Shown here piece after piece: positions 8,034 to 16,100 of a stretch of 34,498 nt of DNA. Source of the stretch: Phycisphaerales bacterium (lineage in GTDB: Bacteria > Planctomycetota > Phycisphaerae > UBA1845 > G020352895); contig CP070685.1 of assembly GCA_020352895.1 (NCBI GenBank), positions 2,281,771-2,316,268 of the forward strand, read 5' to 3'. Position 1 is the stretch's first letter; each line of letters opens with the position of its first letter. The notes under the pieces were generated by a model. It made no database searches. It was not told the origin of the DNA and saw only the letters and a program-made list of their open reading frames with translations. Position numbers and translations under genes: made by a program.

Positions 8034-8186
8034 CTCGGCTCGACCGAGAATCGGCCTGCTGGACTTGTCCGGTAATAGATACCCTTCTTCAAGCCAATCA
8101 TGGTCTGCGATTCTTATGGGACAAGGCCGCGTTCTGATAACCTCCTTCAGCAACCACATCGCCTCGGATCACGTCTGGGTTTGAAT

Positions 8187-8214
8187 TAAAGGGACCTTTT
8201 GCGAGTGACGATGC
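8187..8214 (+). promoter_or_regulatory. Candidate sigma-28 (FliA-type) promoter for flagellin 2
   Basis: TAAAGGGA begins at 8187 and GACGATGC ends at 8214, separated by 12 nt. The enterobacterial sigma-28 consensus is TAAAGTTT-N11-GCCGATAA, so the -35 matches 5 of 8 and the -10 matches 5 of 8, with a spacer one nt longer than ideal. It lies about 290 nt upstream of the flagellin 2 start. The match is moderate, and the sigma factor itself is not in the window. Confidence 0.35.
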
Positions 8215-8507
8215 GTGCTCTGCTTCAGGGACGCGAGGCAGTGGGCGTCGGATGAGAGGACGCTCTCGTCCGTGCAAGGATGGCAACGGAAATCGCCCAG
8301 GCACCGGGATCATTGAGGGGGACCGAATCGGGTTGACCCGACCGTCCGGACGACCCGGTCCAAGCTGACAGTTCACAGTTTTAGAGCCCGCGGTGGATAG
8401 AACCGCTGCACCATCCTGCCCCAGGGGAATCGGGCCAAGACCTGTAGGGGGTCGCGAGAACCGCCTGAATTCCACCGAAGCGCGGATGCGTTTGGAGGCC
8501 CGATCTC

Positions 8508-9947
8508 ATGAGTACCATCAACACCAACATCCCTTCGCTGGTGGCTGCCCGGATCCTGAACAACAACAATGACAGACTGGGCCTGTCACTGGAGCGCCTG
8601 AGTACGGGTTACCGCATCAACACCGGCAAGGACGACCCGGCCGGGTTGATCGCTTCGGAGGTGATGCGCTCCGAGCAGATAGCCATCCTCGCGGCCATCG
8701 ACAACTCGCTGGCCGCCGATAAGATCGTGGCCGTCGCAGAGGGCGCTCTCAACGAGGTCAATGCCCTGCTGCTGGAGCTCGAGGCCCTGGTGGACAAGTC
8801 CACCAACAGCGCGGCCCTGAGCGACGATGAAGTCCGTGCCAACCAGCTGCAGATGGACTCGATCCTCGACAGCATCGATCGAATCGCGAACAACACGTCG
8901 TTCAAAGGCAAGAAGATGCTGAACGGCACCATGGGCTACGTGACCCAGGGCGTGGGCACGGAGATCGCGGGCATGAACGTGACGCGAGCGCGTCTGGCCG
9001 AAGGGCAGCAGCGTACCGTCACCATCCAGGTGGCGAGCGCCGCAGAGACGGGCCAGTTGTTCTACTCCAGCGGTGCGGCCACCATCGCCAACTCCGTGAC
9101 CATCCGGGTCAGCGGCGAGTTCGGCGCCGATACGGTCAGCGTGCTGAGTGGGGCCACGCTGCAGTCCCTGGCCACGGCCGTCAATCAGACCAGGGAGCTG
9201 ACCGGCGTTTCGGCCACGGTGACGGGCGCCGGGGCCAGCAGCCAACTGGTGTTCTCCAGCACCGCCTATGGCAGCGATGCCTTCGTCACGGTTGAGGCGA
9301 TCAACGGCACCTTCGACACCACCAACCCGGAAGGCACCACCATCGGCACGGACTACGGCCTGGACGTGACGGCGACCATCAACGGGCTTGCCGCCAACAC
9401 CGAAGGTCTTGAGGCGTCCATTCGTACCTCCACGCTGAGTCTGGACGTGATCTTGTCGGAGAGCTTCGGGACCCTGGCCGGGAGCGACACCACGAGCTTC
9501 ACCATTACCGGCGGTGGAGCGAACTTCTCGCTGAGCCCGACTGTGGGCGTGGCCGGTATGGAGAGCATCGGCATCAAGGACGTTTCGAGCGCCTCGCTGG
9601 GCAACGGGTCCGTGGGCTTTCTGTCCTCGCTGCGCAGTGGTGCGGCGAACGACCTGAACTCCGGGAACCTGGCCACGGCCCAGCGGATTGTGCGCCAGGC
9701 GTCCAAGGATGTCAGCACGTTGCGGGGCAGACTGGGCGCGTTTCAGAAGGACACCCTGCAGCCGAACATCAGCTCGCTGCAGATTACGTATGAGAACACG
9801 CAGGCCGCCGAAAGCGCCATCCGGGATACCGATTTCGCCTATCAGACGAGCGAGCTGACCCGGGCCCAGATTCTGGTGCAGGCCTCGACGGCCACGCTGC
9901 AGATTGCCAACGCGGCTCCGGCCGCAGTGCTATCGCTCCTCGGATAG
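8508..9947 (+). CDS. fliC: Flagellin (paralogue 2)
   Basis: A second filament subunit of 479 residues. N-terminal D0/D1 reads STINTNIPSLVAARILNNNN, LSLERLSTGYRINTGKDDPA, and LVDKSTNSAALSDDEVRANQ; C-terminal D1/D0 contains LRGRLGAFQKDTLQPNISSL, AAESAIRDTDFAYQTSELTR and AQILVQASTATLQIANAAPA ending in VLSLLG. The central domain (about 175-380) is homologous to that of the flanking paralogues, including GLDVTATINGLAANTEGLEA and a TTSFTITGGGANFSLSPTVG block. The SD is GGAGG at 8494-8498, overlapping GGA triplets that could bind CsrA. It is separated from its neighbours by a 627-nt leader region and by a strong terminator downstream, so it appears to be its own transcription unit. Which of the three is the main filament protein cannot be told from sequence. 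Confidence 0.96.
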   Translation: MSTINTNIPSLVAARILNNNNDRLGLSLERLSTGYRINTGKDDPAGLIASEVMRSEQIAILAAIDNSLAADKIVAVAEGALNEVNALLLELEALVDKSTNSAALSDDEVRANQLQMDSILDSIDRIANNTSFKGKKMLNGTMGYVTQGVGTEIAGMNVTRARLAEGQQRTVTIQVASAAETGQLFYSSGAATIANSVTIRVSGEFGADTVSVLSGATLQSLATAVNQTRELTGVSATVTGAGASSQLVFSSTAYGSDAFVTVEAINGTFDTTNPEGTTIGTDYGLDVTATINGLAANTEGLEASIRTSTLSLDVILSESFGTLAGSDTTSFTITGGGANFSLSPTVGVAGMESIGIKDVSSASLGNGSVGFLSSLRSGAANDLNSGNLATAQRIVRQASKDVSTLRGRLGAFQKDTLQPNISSLQITYENTQAAESAIRDTDFAYQTSELTRAQILVQASTATLQIANAAPAAVLSLLG

Positions 9948-9976
9948 GTCCGACCGGCGAGCAGCGAGCGACGATA

Positions 9977-10024
9977 ATATGGGACGCCGGCGCCTGAACT
10001 GCAGGCCCGGCGTCCTATATTTTT
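9977..10024 (+). terminator. Strong Rho-independent terminator after flagellin 2
   Basis: A long hairpin begins 29 nt after the flagellin 2 stop. The left arm (9977-9996) pairs with the right arm (10002-10020) over about 19 base pairs including one G-T wobble, with a single bulged C and a 5-nt loop (AACTG). The last arm runs into five T residues (10020-10024). The symmetry of both arms (ATAT at the base, GGACGCCGG in the core) may also let it work on the opposite strand. Confidence 0.9.
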
Positions 10025-10039
10025 ACAAGGTACGGACTA

Positions 10040-10047
10040 GCCGATAA
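10040..10047 (+). promoter_or_regulatory. Perfect sigma-28-type -10 element (GCCGATAA) upstream of flagellin 3
   Basis: GCCGATAA is identical to the FliA/sigma-28 -10 consensus, and it sits just 15 nt after the flagellin 2 terminator and about 400 nt before flagellin 3, where a flagellin promoter is expected. The upstream -35 is weak: only TTTACAA (10022-10028) lies near the right distance, against the expected TAAA. It would produce a long ~400-nt leader. Confidence 0.5.
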
Positions 10048-10374
10048 TTACCTAAAGCCTGTCACGCGCATGGTCGAAATCCCCGCTTGCCAGGGCATGA
10101 ATGCATGACTCTGGTCGGCGGTGTCTGTGTGTCAGGCAGCGCCGAGAGAAGAGGGGCCGGCCGGGTTACCGGTCGGCAGCAAGAGAACAGCAATGGCTTA
10201 CCGTGGCCACACGACGTTGAACAAGGACTCGCGGACGCGTCGCGACGCGATGCGTACCCGCCCGAACGAAGCCCTTCAGGGGCCTGAGTCCGGCGACGTC
10301 GGCAGGAGGCGCGCTGCAATCTCGTGAACGCAGGCTGCCGCGGGTCGCTGATATTCGTGCAGCGGCCCCGTCCT

Positions 10375-10447
10375 GAGGCGGAACGGATCTTCGCCTCGTC
10401 ACACCGCGACACCGAGCTTCGTCTCATCGCGGTTCCGTCAGGGAGGA
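10375..10447 (+). promoter_or_regulatory. Flagellin 3 leader: GGA-loop hairpin plus GGA-containing SD (candidate CsrA sites)
   Basis: A perfect 6-bp stem (GAGGCG 10375-10380 with CGCCTC 10392-10397) presents an 11-nt loop GAACGGATCTT containing ACGGAT at 10383-10388. Fifty-odd nt later the Shine-Dalgarno GGGAGGA (10441-10447) precedes the ATG at 10452. A GGA in a hairpin loop plus a second GGA over the SD is the layout CsrA uses to repress flagellin mRNA in Bacillus. The rest of the 9948-10451 interval, apart from the terminator and the GCCGATAA box, shows nothing else recognisable. Function is inferred, not shown. Confidence 0.4.
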
Positions 10448-10451
10448 TAAC

Positions 10452-11867
10452 ATGACTCGCATCAACACGAATATCCCTTCCCTCGTAGCCCAACACCGGA
10501 TGGGAGCCACGCAGAAGGACCTCAACCTGCGTCTGGAACGGTTGAGCACCGGCCTTCGCATCAACACGGGAAAGGATGATCCCGCCGGGCTCATCGCCTC
10601 GGAGACGCTTCGGAGCGAGATCCGGGGGATCGGTCAGGCCGTCGACAACTCGCAGCGCGTGATCAACGTGCTGGCCACCGCCGAGGGGGCCATCAACGAG
10701 GTATCCGCGCTTCTGATCGAGATTCGAGGGCTGATCAACAAGAGTGCCAACCGCGGGGCTCTGTCCGAAGATGAGATCCGCGCCAACCAGTTGCAGATCG
10801 ATTCGCTGCTGGAAAGCATCGATCGCATCGCGGGCGGGACCCAGTTCAACACCAAGAAGCTCATCGACGGCAGCCTCGGATACCTGACCTCGGGGATCGA
10901 CAACGCGGCGATTGCCGGGACCATGATTTTCGGGGCTCGTGTGCCCCAGGGCTCCAACCTGGCCGTCCGTGTGGATGTGACCGCCAGCGCGGAGAAGGGC
11001 ACGCTACTGTTTAACGGGGCTACCCTCACGCAGGACATCACCATCGAGTTGACGGGCAACAAGGGCGCCCAGGTCTTCAACTTCGCCTCGGGCACGACCG
11101 TGGCCACGCTGGCTACGGAGATCAACAAGAACACTGCGTTCACCGGTGTGGTGGCCGTGGCCAGCGCCGGCGGGGTGGCACTTCAGAGCGCCGAGTACGG
11201 CAGCGCGCAGTTCGTCCGGGTTAAAGCCCTGGAAGGCGATTTCATTGCCAGTTACGGTCAGGACATTGAGGACACGGGAGAGGACGTCACCGCAACGATC
11301 AACGGGCAGAGCGCCTTCGGCCAAGGCCTTCTGACCGGGTTAAGAGCCAACGGCCTCGATGTGGAAGTCGAGCTGACCGAGGCCAGGGCCACGGCCCTCG
11401 GGGCCAGCACGTTTTACATCAACGGGGGCGGTGCCATTTTCCAGATCGGCCCCGATATCAGCAGCAACGGCCAGATTCACGTGGGCATTCCAAGCCTGCG
11501 GACCTCCAACCTGGGCACGGCCCAGTTGGGTCTGTTGAACACGATTGCCCAGGGTCAGGCCAACGACCTGATCGGCGTGGGCGAGACCGGGGAGAGCGCC
11601 GAGCGGATCATCAACAAGGCGATCAACCAGGTGGCCATCATTCGCGGGCGGCTGGGCGGTCTGCAGAAGAACCAGATCGAGACGAACATCAACAGCCAGC
11701 AGATCGCCCTGGAGAACGTCACGGCCGCCGAGTCCAGCATCCGCGACGCCGACATGGCCGTGGAGATCAGCTCCCTGACGCGGGCTCAGATCCTGGTGCA
11801 GACGGGCCTGGCGACGTTGGGCCTGGCCAATCAGGCGCCCACGGCCGTGCTGAGCCTGCTGGGTTAG
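10452..11867 (+). CDS. fliC: Flagellin (paralogue 3)
   Basis: A third filament subunit of 471 residues. N-terminus TRINTNIPSLVAQHRMGATQ, LRLERLSTGLRINTGKDDPA, NSQRVINVLATAEGAINEVS; C-terminus IIRGRLGGLQKNQIETNINS, AAESSIRDADMAVEISSLTR and AQILVQTGLATLGLANQAPT ending in VLSLLG. The central domain again carries the paralogue block DVTATINGQSAFGQGL and a TFYINGGGAIFQIGPD strand. The start is set by GGGAGG at 10441-10446, six nt before the ATG. It follows a 504-nt gap holding a terminator and a perfect sigma-28-type -10, and is closed by a strong terminator at 11907-11938, so it is probably transcribed alone. Its closeness to paralogue 2 suggests local duplication. Confidence 0.96.
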   Translation: MTRINTNIPSLVAQHRMGATQKDLNLRLERLSTGLRINTGKDDPAGLIASETLRSEIRGIGQAVDNSQRVINVLATAEGAINEVSALLIEIRGLINKSANRGALSEDEIRANQLQIDSLLESIDRIAGGTQFNTKKLIDGSLGYLTSGIDNAAIAGTMIFGARVPQGSNLAVRVDVTASAEKGTLLFNGATLTQDITIELTGNKGAQVFNFASGTTVATLATEINKNTAFTGVVAVASAGGVALQSAEYGSAQFVRVKALEGDFIASYGQDIEDTGEDVTATINGQSAFGQGLLTGLRANGLDVEVELTEARATALGASTFYINGGGAIFQIGPDISSNGQIHVGIPSLRTSNLGTAQLGLLNTIAQGQANDLIGVGETGESAERIINKAINQVAIIRGRLGGLQKNQIETNINSQQIALENVTAAESSIRDADMAVEISSLTRAQILVQTGLATLGLANQAPTAVLSLLG

Positions 11868-11873
11868 CCGAAA

Positions 11874-11889
11874 GGGCCCTCAGGGGCCC
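11874..11889 (+). repeat. GGGCCC-TCAG-GGGCCC hairpin after flagellin 3
   Basis: A perfect 6-bp GC stem with a 4-nt loop, six nt after the flagellin 3 stop and just ahead of the main terminator. It has no T-run of its own and may be an accessory 3' end structure. Confidence 0.5.
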
Positions 11890-11906
11890 AACCGCATAAC
11901 CACTGA

Positions 11907-11938
11907 CGGGACCGCCTTTCGGGGCGGTCCCGCTTTTT
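11907..11938 (+). terminator. Strong Rho-independent terminator after flagellin 3
   Basis: A perfect 10-bp stem, CGGGACCGCC (11907-11916) with GGCGGTCCCG (11923-11932), a 6-nt loop, then C and five T residues (11934-11938). It lies 40 nt after the flagellin 3 stop. The mobile element's left terminus begins only 7 nt beyond it. Confidence 0.92.
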
Positions 11939-11944
11939 CTAGCA

Positions 11945-11964
11945 AAAGGGGACATTCTACTTTT
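11945..11964 (-). repeat. Left 20-bp terminal inverted repeat of the RAYT element
   Basis: Exact reverse complement of 12685-12704. It contains GTAG on the - strand and overlaps the last codon and stop of the transposase gene. The identity stops at both edges, so 20 bp is the full extent. Confidence 0.9.
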
Positions 11965-12646
11965 CGCGTGACTTCGCATGGGCTGCCGGTCGCTTACGCG
12001 GCCTACCACGGGGGCGCATGGTGGATTCGAGGCCGAGCCTGGTGGCCACGAGCTTCTGCCAGCGCGGGCTGCCCCAGGGCGTGCCGCGGTTGACACTGTT
12101 CCGCAGAGCCTCCTCTTCCGCCGGGGTCATCGCACGGTTCACCAGTGCCATCCATCGCGGGCCGCGGTCCACCGGCCCGGCGTGCAGGAACGCGGGTCGA
12201 CGACGCCGGCCCCACCACCGCGCGCTCGACCACGCCCAGCCTTCTGCTCGCGCGGTCAGGCCGGCTCGCAACGCGTTGCGCTCCACATAGCGCAGCACGG
12301 TTAAGAGGTGATCATCCTGCTGGATCGGAAAGGCCTTGAAACGTCCCTGCCAGACGTGGCCGCTGCCGTGGTAGTGGCCGTGGTAGCGCCGCACGTGGGC
12401 GGTCAGCAGCCACTGCATGAAGCGACTCAGGTCGCCGTCCTTGCGCGGCCACAGAACCAGGTGGAAGTGATTCGGCATCAGGCAGTAGGCCAGCACGCGG
12501 ACTGCGACTCGCTCGGCCGCTTCGCCGAGCATGACCACGAACGCGTCGTAATCCTGTGGCTTGTGGAAGACTTCGGTCCGCCCGTTTCCGCGGTTGATGA
12601 CGTGGTAGCAGACGCCGCCGGCCGATGCTCGCGCCGTCCTGGGCAT
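11957..12646 (-). CDS. REP-associated tyrosine transposase (RAYT, IS200-like Y1 family)
   Basis: A 229-residue single-strand DNA transposase of the Y1 HUH class, which cuts with a tyrosine and moves or spreads short palindromic or REP sequences. The N-terminus MPRTARASAGGVCYHVINRG matches the R....G..YHV..RGN opening of the family. The metal-binding HUH-type motif is MPNHFHLVLWP (His60 and His62), followed by the RRYHGHYHGSGHVWQGRFKA block. The catalytic tyrosine is most likely Tyr120 in LRYVERNALRAGL, the standard family motif. The C-terminal ~80 residues end in a basic tail (RPRGRPRKRPAAHAKSREK). All catalytic motifs are intact and the frame is unbroken, so it could be active. It is the only - strand gene in the flagellar cluster. 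Confidence 0.92.
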   Translation of the reverse strand: MPRTARASAGGVCYHVINRGNGRTEVFHKPQDYDAFVVMLGEAAERVAVRVLAYCLMPNHFHLVLWPRKDGDLSRFMQWLLTAHVRRYHGHYHGSGHVWQGRFKAFPIQQDDHLLTVLRYVERNALRAGLTARAEGWAWSSARWWGRRRRPAFLHAGPVDRGPRWMALVNRAMTPAEEEALRNSVNRGTPWGSPRWQKLVATRLGLESTMRPRGRPRKRPAAHAKSREK

Positions 12647-12684
12647 GGCCGATTCCTACCCCCTCAACCCCGCCTCGTCAAGGA

Positions 12685-12704
12685 AAAAGTAGAATGTCCC
12701 CTTT
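12685..12704 (+). repeat. Right 20-bp terminal inverted repeat of the RAYT element
   Basis: AAAAGTAGAATGTCCCCTTT, the exact inverted partner of 11945-11964, located 38 nt upstream of the transposase start codon. It contains GTAG. Its outer edge merges with the tandem repeat at 12701-12764. Confidence 0.9.
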
Positions 12705-12764
12705 CTTCCCTTTCTTCCTGTGTCCCCTTTCTTCCTGCCCCTTTCTTCCTGCCCTTTCTTCCTG
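12701..12764 (+). repeat. Short tandem repeat, five copies of CTTTCTTCC(TG)
   Basis: Copies start at 12701, 12710, 12727, 12741 and 12754, so the unit length varies from 9 to 17 nt. The copy at 12721 also repeats TGTCCCCTTTCTTCC, i.e. the outer part of the RAYT right end (12696-12709). The array therefore looks like stuttered copies of the element's tip rather than an unrelated microsatellite. Confidence 0.85.
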
Positions 12765-13110
12765 CGGGCCGGGCTGATCCGTGGGAATGTGTAATCTGCT
12801 TAAAGCATGGCTTCACGCGTGCTCACGGTGTTTGTCCATCAGATCCTGGCCGCGCGCCAGCCGCCGGCCGGTGGTGTCACGCCAGCTCGACCTTCCGCGC
12901 ACAGAACAGACGAGCCCTGGCGCCGGCTACTCGTTCAACGTGGCGGTTCGCAGGCAGGGTCATCACGGGCACAACCGCAGAACGAGAGACGAGGCCACTT
13001 GTTATAGGACGATAAACCCCAGCGGGGGCTTCAGGCGCGGGCTTACAGGTGCCGATATTAGTAAGCGCTGTCTGTATGCGCTGAAACAACGCGGCCCGAG
13101 GAGGTGACGC
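12765..13110 (+). promoter_or_regulatory. fliD leader with sigma-28-like -10 (GACGATAA, 13008-13015)
   Basis: A 346-nt non-coding stretch between the repeat array and fliD. GACGATAA at 13008-13015 matches the sigma-28 -10 consensus at 7 of 8 positions, about 95 nt before fliD; no matching -35 is visible. A GAGGAGG SD at 13099-13105 precedes the GTG start. Open frames across this stretch have no recognisable protein features. Confidence 0.35.
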
Positions 13111-16100
13111 GTGGGCACTATCAGTTCGGGCATCGGCCTGATTTCCGGTCTGAACATCCAGGACCTGGTGAACCAGCTTATCGCCATTGATGCTCGGCCG
13201 CGCACGCTGGTGCAGCAGCAGCTCGCCAGCATTCAGGCGATCCGAACGGCGTACATGGAGCTCAACGCCCGGCTGCTGGCCCTCAAGAACGCCGTCGGGC
13301 CGCTGAGCGAGACGGATACGTTCCGCGCATTTCGGGCCACCAGCAGCGACGAGACGGTGGTCAGCGCATCGGTCGACCGGACGGCCAGCGCCGGCTCGTT
13401 CGGCTTCGTGGTCAAGTCGTTGATGGCCAACCATCAGCTCGTGTCAAGGGGGATGGCCGATGCCTCCGCCACGGGGCTGGGGAGCGGCACCGTTACGGTG
13501 GAGGTGGGCAACGGCCGGCTGAACAAACCTACGAGTCTGGATTTCTTAAATGGGCAGGAAGGTGTGCGACGCGGCCGGATACGCATCACGGACCGCTCGG
13601 GGGCGTCGGCGGTGGTGGACCTGCGTACCGCCCTGACCGTCAATGATGTGCTTGAGGCCATTCATGATGCCGAGGGCATCAGCGTAAGCGGCTCAGTCCG
13701 CGGGGACGCCTTGGTCTTGACCGACCAGAGTGGTGGGGCCGGGCTGTTCATGGTGGAGGAACTTGACGGCGGGAGCACCGCGGGCGACCTCGGCATTCTG
13801 GCTGCGGTCGCGAGCGAGACCATCCAGGGTCGTGACCTGGTGAGTCTGTCCGACCACACGTTGCTGACCCAACTGAACGACGGCAACGGCGTGGGCCGGG
13901 CACGGGGTTTGGATGACCTGATCATTTACGTCGGGCAGGATGCTCATCAGTTTGGGGTCAACCTCGACGCCACCATGCGGGGCGATGCGGCCGACCCGAC
14001 AAGCGGAACGCGGCTGGCTCAGCTCAACCACGGCGGCGGGGTGGATCTGGGCGTGATTCGTATCACGGACCGGGCGGGGAACTCGGCCGAGATCGATCTG
14101 AGCACGATCGACCGCGGGCTGGACGCCGGGGGGCTGAACCAGACCACGGTGCAGGATGTCGTTAACAGGATTAACGAAGCGCTGGAGGCCGAGGGCGTCA
14201 ACGTGCGCGTGGGCCAGCCTAGCGGCAACTTCGCGCATCTGACTCTTACCGACTCCACCGATGTGGACACGGTGCCCGAGGACCTCCGCAGCAACCTGAT
14301 CGTCGAGGACGTGTCCGGCTCGGCCGCGGCCGATCTCGGCATCGTGGCCGACGAGGACGACGACACCGTCGACGGCACCGACGTGTTCAAGATGGACACG
14401 CTCGGTGACGTGGTGCGGGCCATCAACTACGCCGACGGCAACGGGGCGGGGGCCCTTCACGTGACGGCGACGATCGACGGCAAGGGGCTGCGGCTGCAAG
14501 CCGCCGACGTGGTCCGCGTCGAGGCGGGCAGCGAGCGTTCCACCGCGGCCGGCGATCTGGGTCTGCTTGGCATCGAGGGGCAGGATGTGCAATCGCGCGA
14601 CCTGGTGGCCGGGCTGAACACGGTGCTGCTGCGTTCGCTCAACGGCGGCGCCGGCGTCGCCGGCCAGTTGAGCATCGTCGGACGCGACGGGGTGGGCAGC
14701 GTCAGCGTCGACGTCGAGCAGGTGCAGACGGTTCAGGAGCTTATTGACCTGATCAACGAGAACGCGGGGACCACCGGGCTGAGCGCCCGCGTCAACGCGG
14801 CGGCCAATGGGATCGAGATCGTGGACGCCAGCGGCGGGGCCGGGTTTCTGGAGATTTCGGGCGACGCGGCCGAGGCCCTGGGCCTGGCCGGGAGCCATGA
14901 GGCTGACACCGCCACGGCCAACGCACAACTTCAGTATATCTCTGCTCACACCGAACTGAGCGCCCTCAACTACGGCAAGGGCATCGCCCGGGGCCAGTTC
15001 CGCGTCACCAACAGCAAGGGCATCTCCGCGACGGTGGACCTGAGCCAGGGCAACGAGGTTACGCTTCAGGACGTGATCGACGAGATTAACTCGCGCCCGG
15101 GCCTTCAGGTGCTGGCCCGCGTGAACGACCAGGGCGACGGGCTGATTCTGATGGACCAGGCGGGCGGCGAAGGGCGACTCAAAGTCGAGGAGCTGGGTTC
15201 GACGACGGCCCAGGATCTGAACATTCTCGGCGAGGCCGAAGAAGGCGAGGACTTCATCGACGGCTCCCATGAGTACCGCGTCGAGGTGACCATGGGAGAT
15301 ACGCTCAACAGCCTGGCCGCCAAGATCCGTGACGCCAGCTACGGGAGGGTGAGCGCCACGGTCATCAACGACGGCTCGGAGGTCAAGCCGTACCGATTGA
15401 CTCTGGCCTCCAAAATCGGCGGGACCGACGGCATCCTCAGCTTCGACACTCACCAGATCGGACTGGAGACGAGCACTCTGGTGGAGGCCCGCGATGCGGT
15501 GCTCATGCTCGGCGGCGAATCGGCGGCCAACAGCGTGCTGATCACCTCGGGGAGCAACACGGTCTCGGACGTGGTTACCGGAGTGACCATCAATCTGCTC
15601 AGCCCCAGTGACGATGCCGTGACAGTCACGGTGGAGAAGGACGTCGATGCCGTCGTGTCCGATGTCAAGACCTTCGTCCAGACCTACAACGACGTCGTCG
15701 ACCGGATTGCCCAGCAGACGTCCTTCAATGCCGAGACGGAGCAGCGTGGCATCCTGCTGGGCGAGCCCACCGTTTCCACGGTGCAGAGCCGGCTGAGCAA
15801 TCTGATCCTTTCTCCGTTGTCGGGGGCGGCGGGGGGATTCGAGTACGCCTACGCGGTCGGGCTGAGCCTGGGCGCCGGCGGGCGGCTGACTTTCGATGAG
15901 GAGGCGTTCCGCGAGGCCGTTGATGAGAGCCCGGAGCGCGTCGAGCAGTTGTTCACCACGGAGGAGACGGGTCTGGCGGCCCGCCTGGAAGGGGCCCTGG
16001 ACGAGTTGACGGACAGCTTTGACGGGTTGCTCACGCGGCGCGACGAAACGCTGGGTCAGCGCGAGGAACTCCTGAGCGACCGGATCGACGATCTCACGGT

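Larger units (their letters stand above)
7881..8507 (+). other. 627-nt intergenic region between flagellins 1 and 2
   Basis: No credible gene is present. Besides the 7892-7915 hairpin, it holds a perfect 12-bp inverted repeat, GATTCTCGGTCG at 7932-7943 and its complement at 8041-8052, spaced 97 bp apart. Inside that interval an imperfect stem (8004-8010 with 8016-8022, one mismatch) is followed four nt later by seven T residues (8027-8033), the best terminator-like element here. Further down lies a sigma-28-like promoter candidate (8187-8214, listed separately). The remainder, up to the flagellin 2 SD GGAGG at 8494-8498, would be a ~290-nt untranslated leader. Confidence 0.5.
11945..12704 (-). 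mobile_element. RAYT/IS200-like element with perfect 20-bp inverted ends
   Basis: A 760-bp unit made of one transposase gene bounded by a perfect 20-bp inverted repeat: AAAAGTAGAATGTCCCCTTT on the + strand at 12685-12704 and its exact complement at 11945-11964. The left copy overlaps the transposase stop codon (11957-11959). Both copies read outward and contain the tetranucleotide GTAG, the mark of REP-type sequences handled by REP-associated tyrosine transposases. No target-site duplication is visible, as expected for HUH transposases. It has landed between the terminator of flagellin 3 and the fliD leader, without breaking a gene. The tandem CTTTCTTCC repeats start inside its right end. Confidence 0.8.

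Noticed and set aside
9970-9977. GACGATAA as another sigma-28-like -10
   Set aside because: It abuts the flagellin 2 terminator hairpin, so any transcript from it would be terminated at once; GCCGATAA at 10040 is better placed.
12701-12764. Possible CRISPR-like array
   Set aside because: Units are 9-17 nt with no regular spacers; it is a simple tandem repeat derived from the RAYT tip.
12308-13015. 235-residue + strand open frame across the RAYT element and fliD leader
   Set aside because: It is antisense to the transposase N-terminal half, then runs through tandem repeats; no family features.
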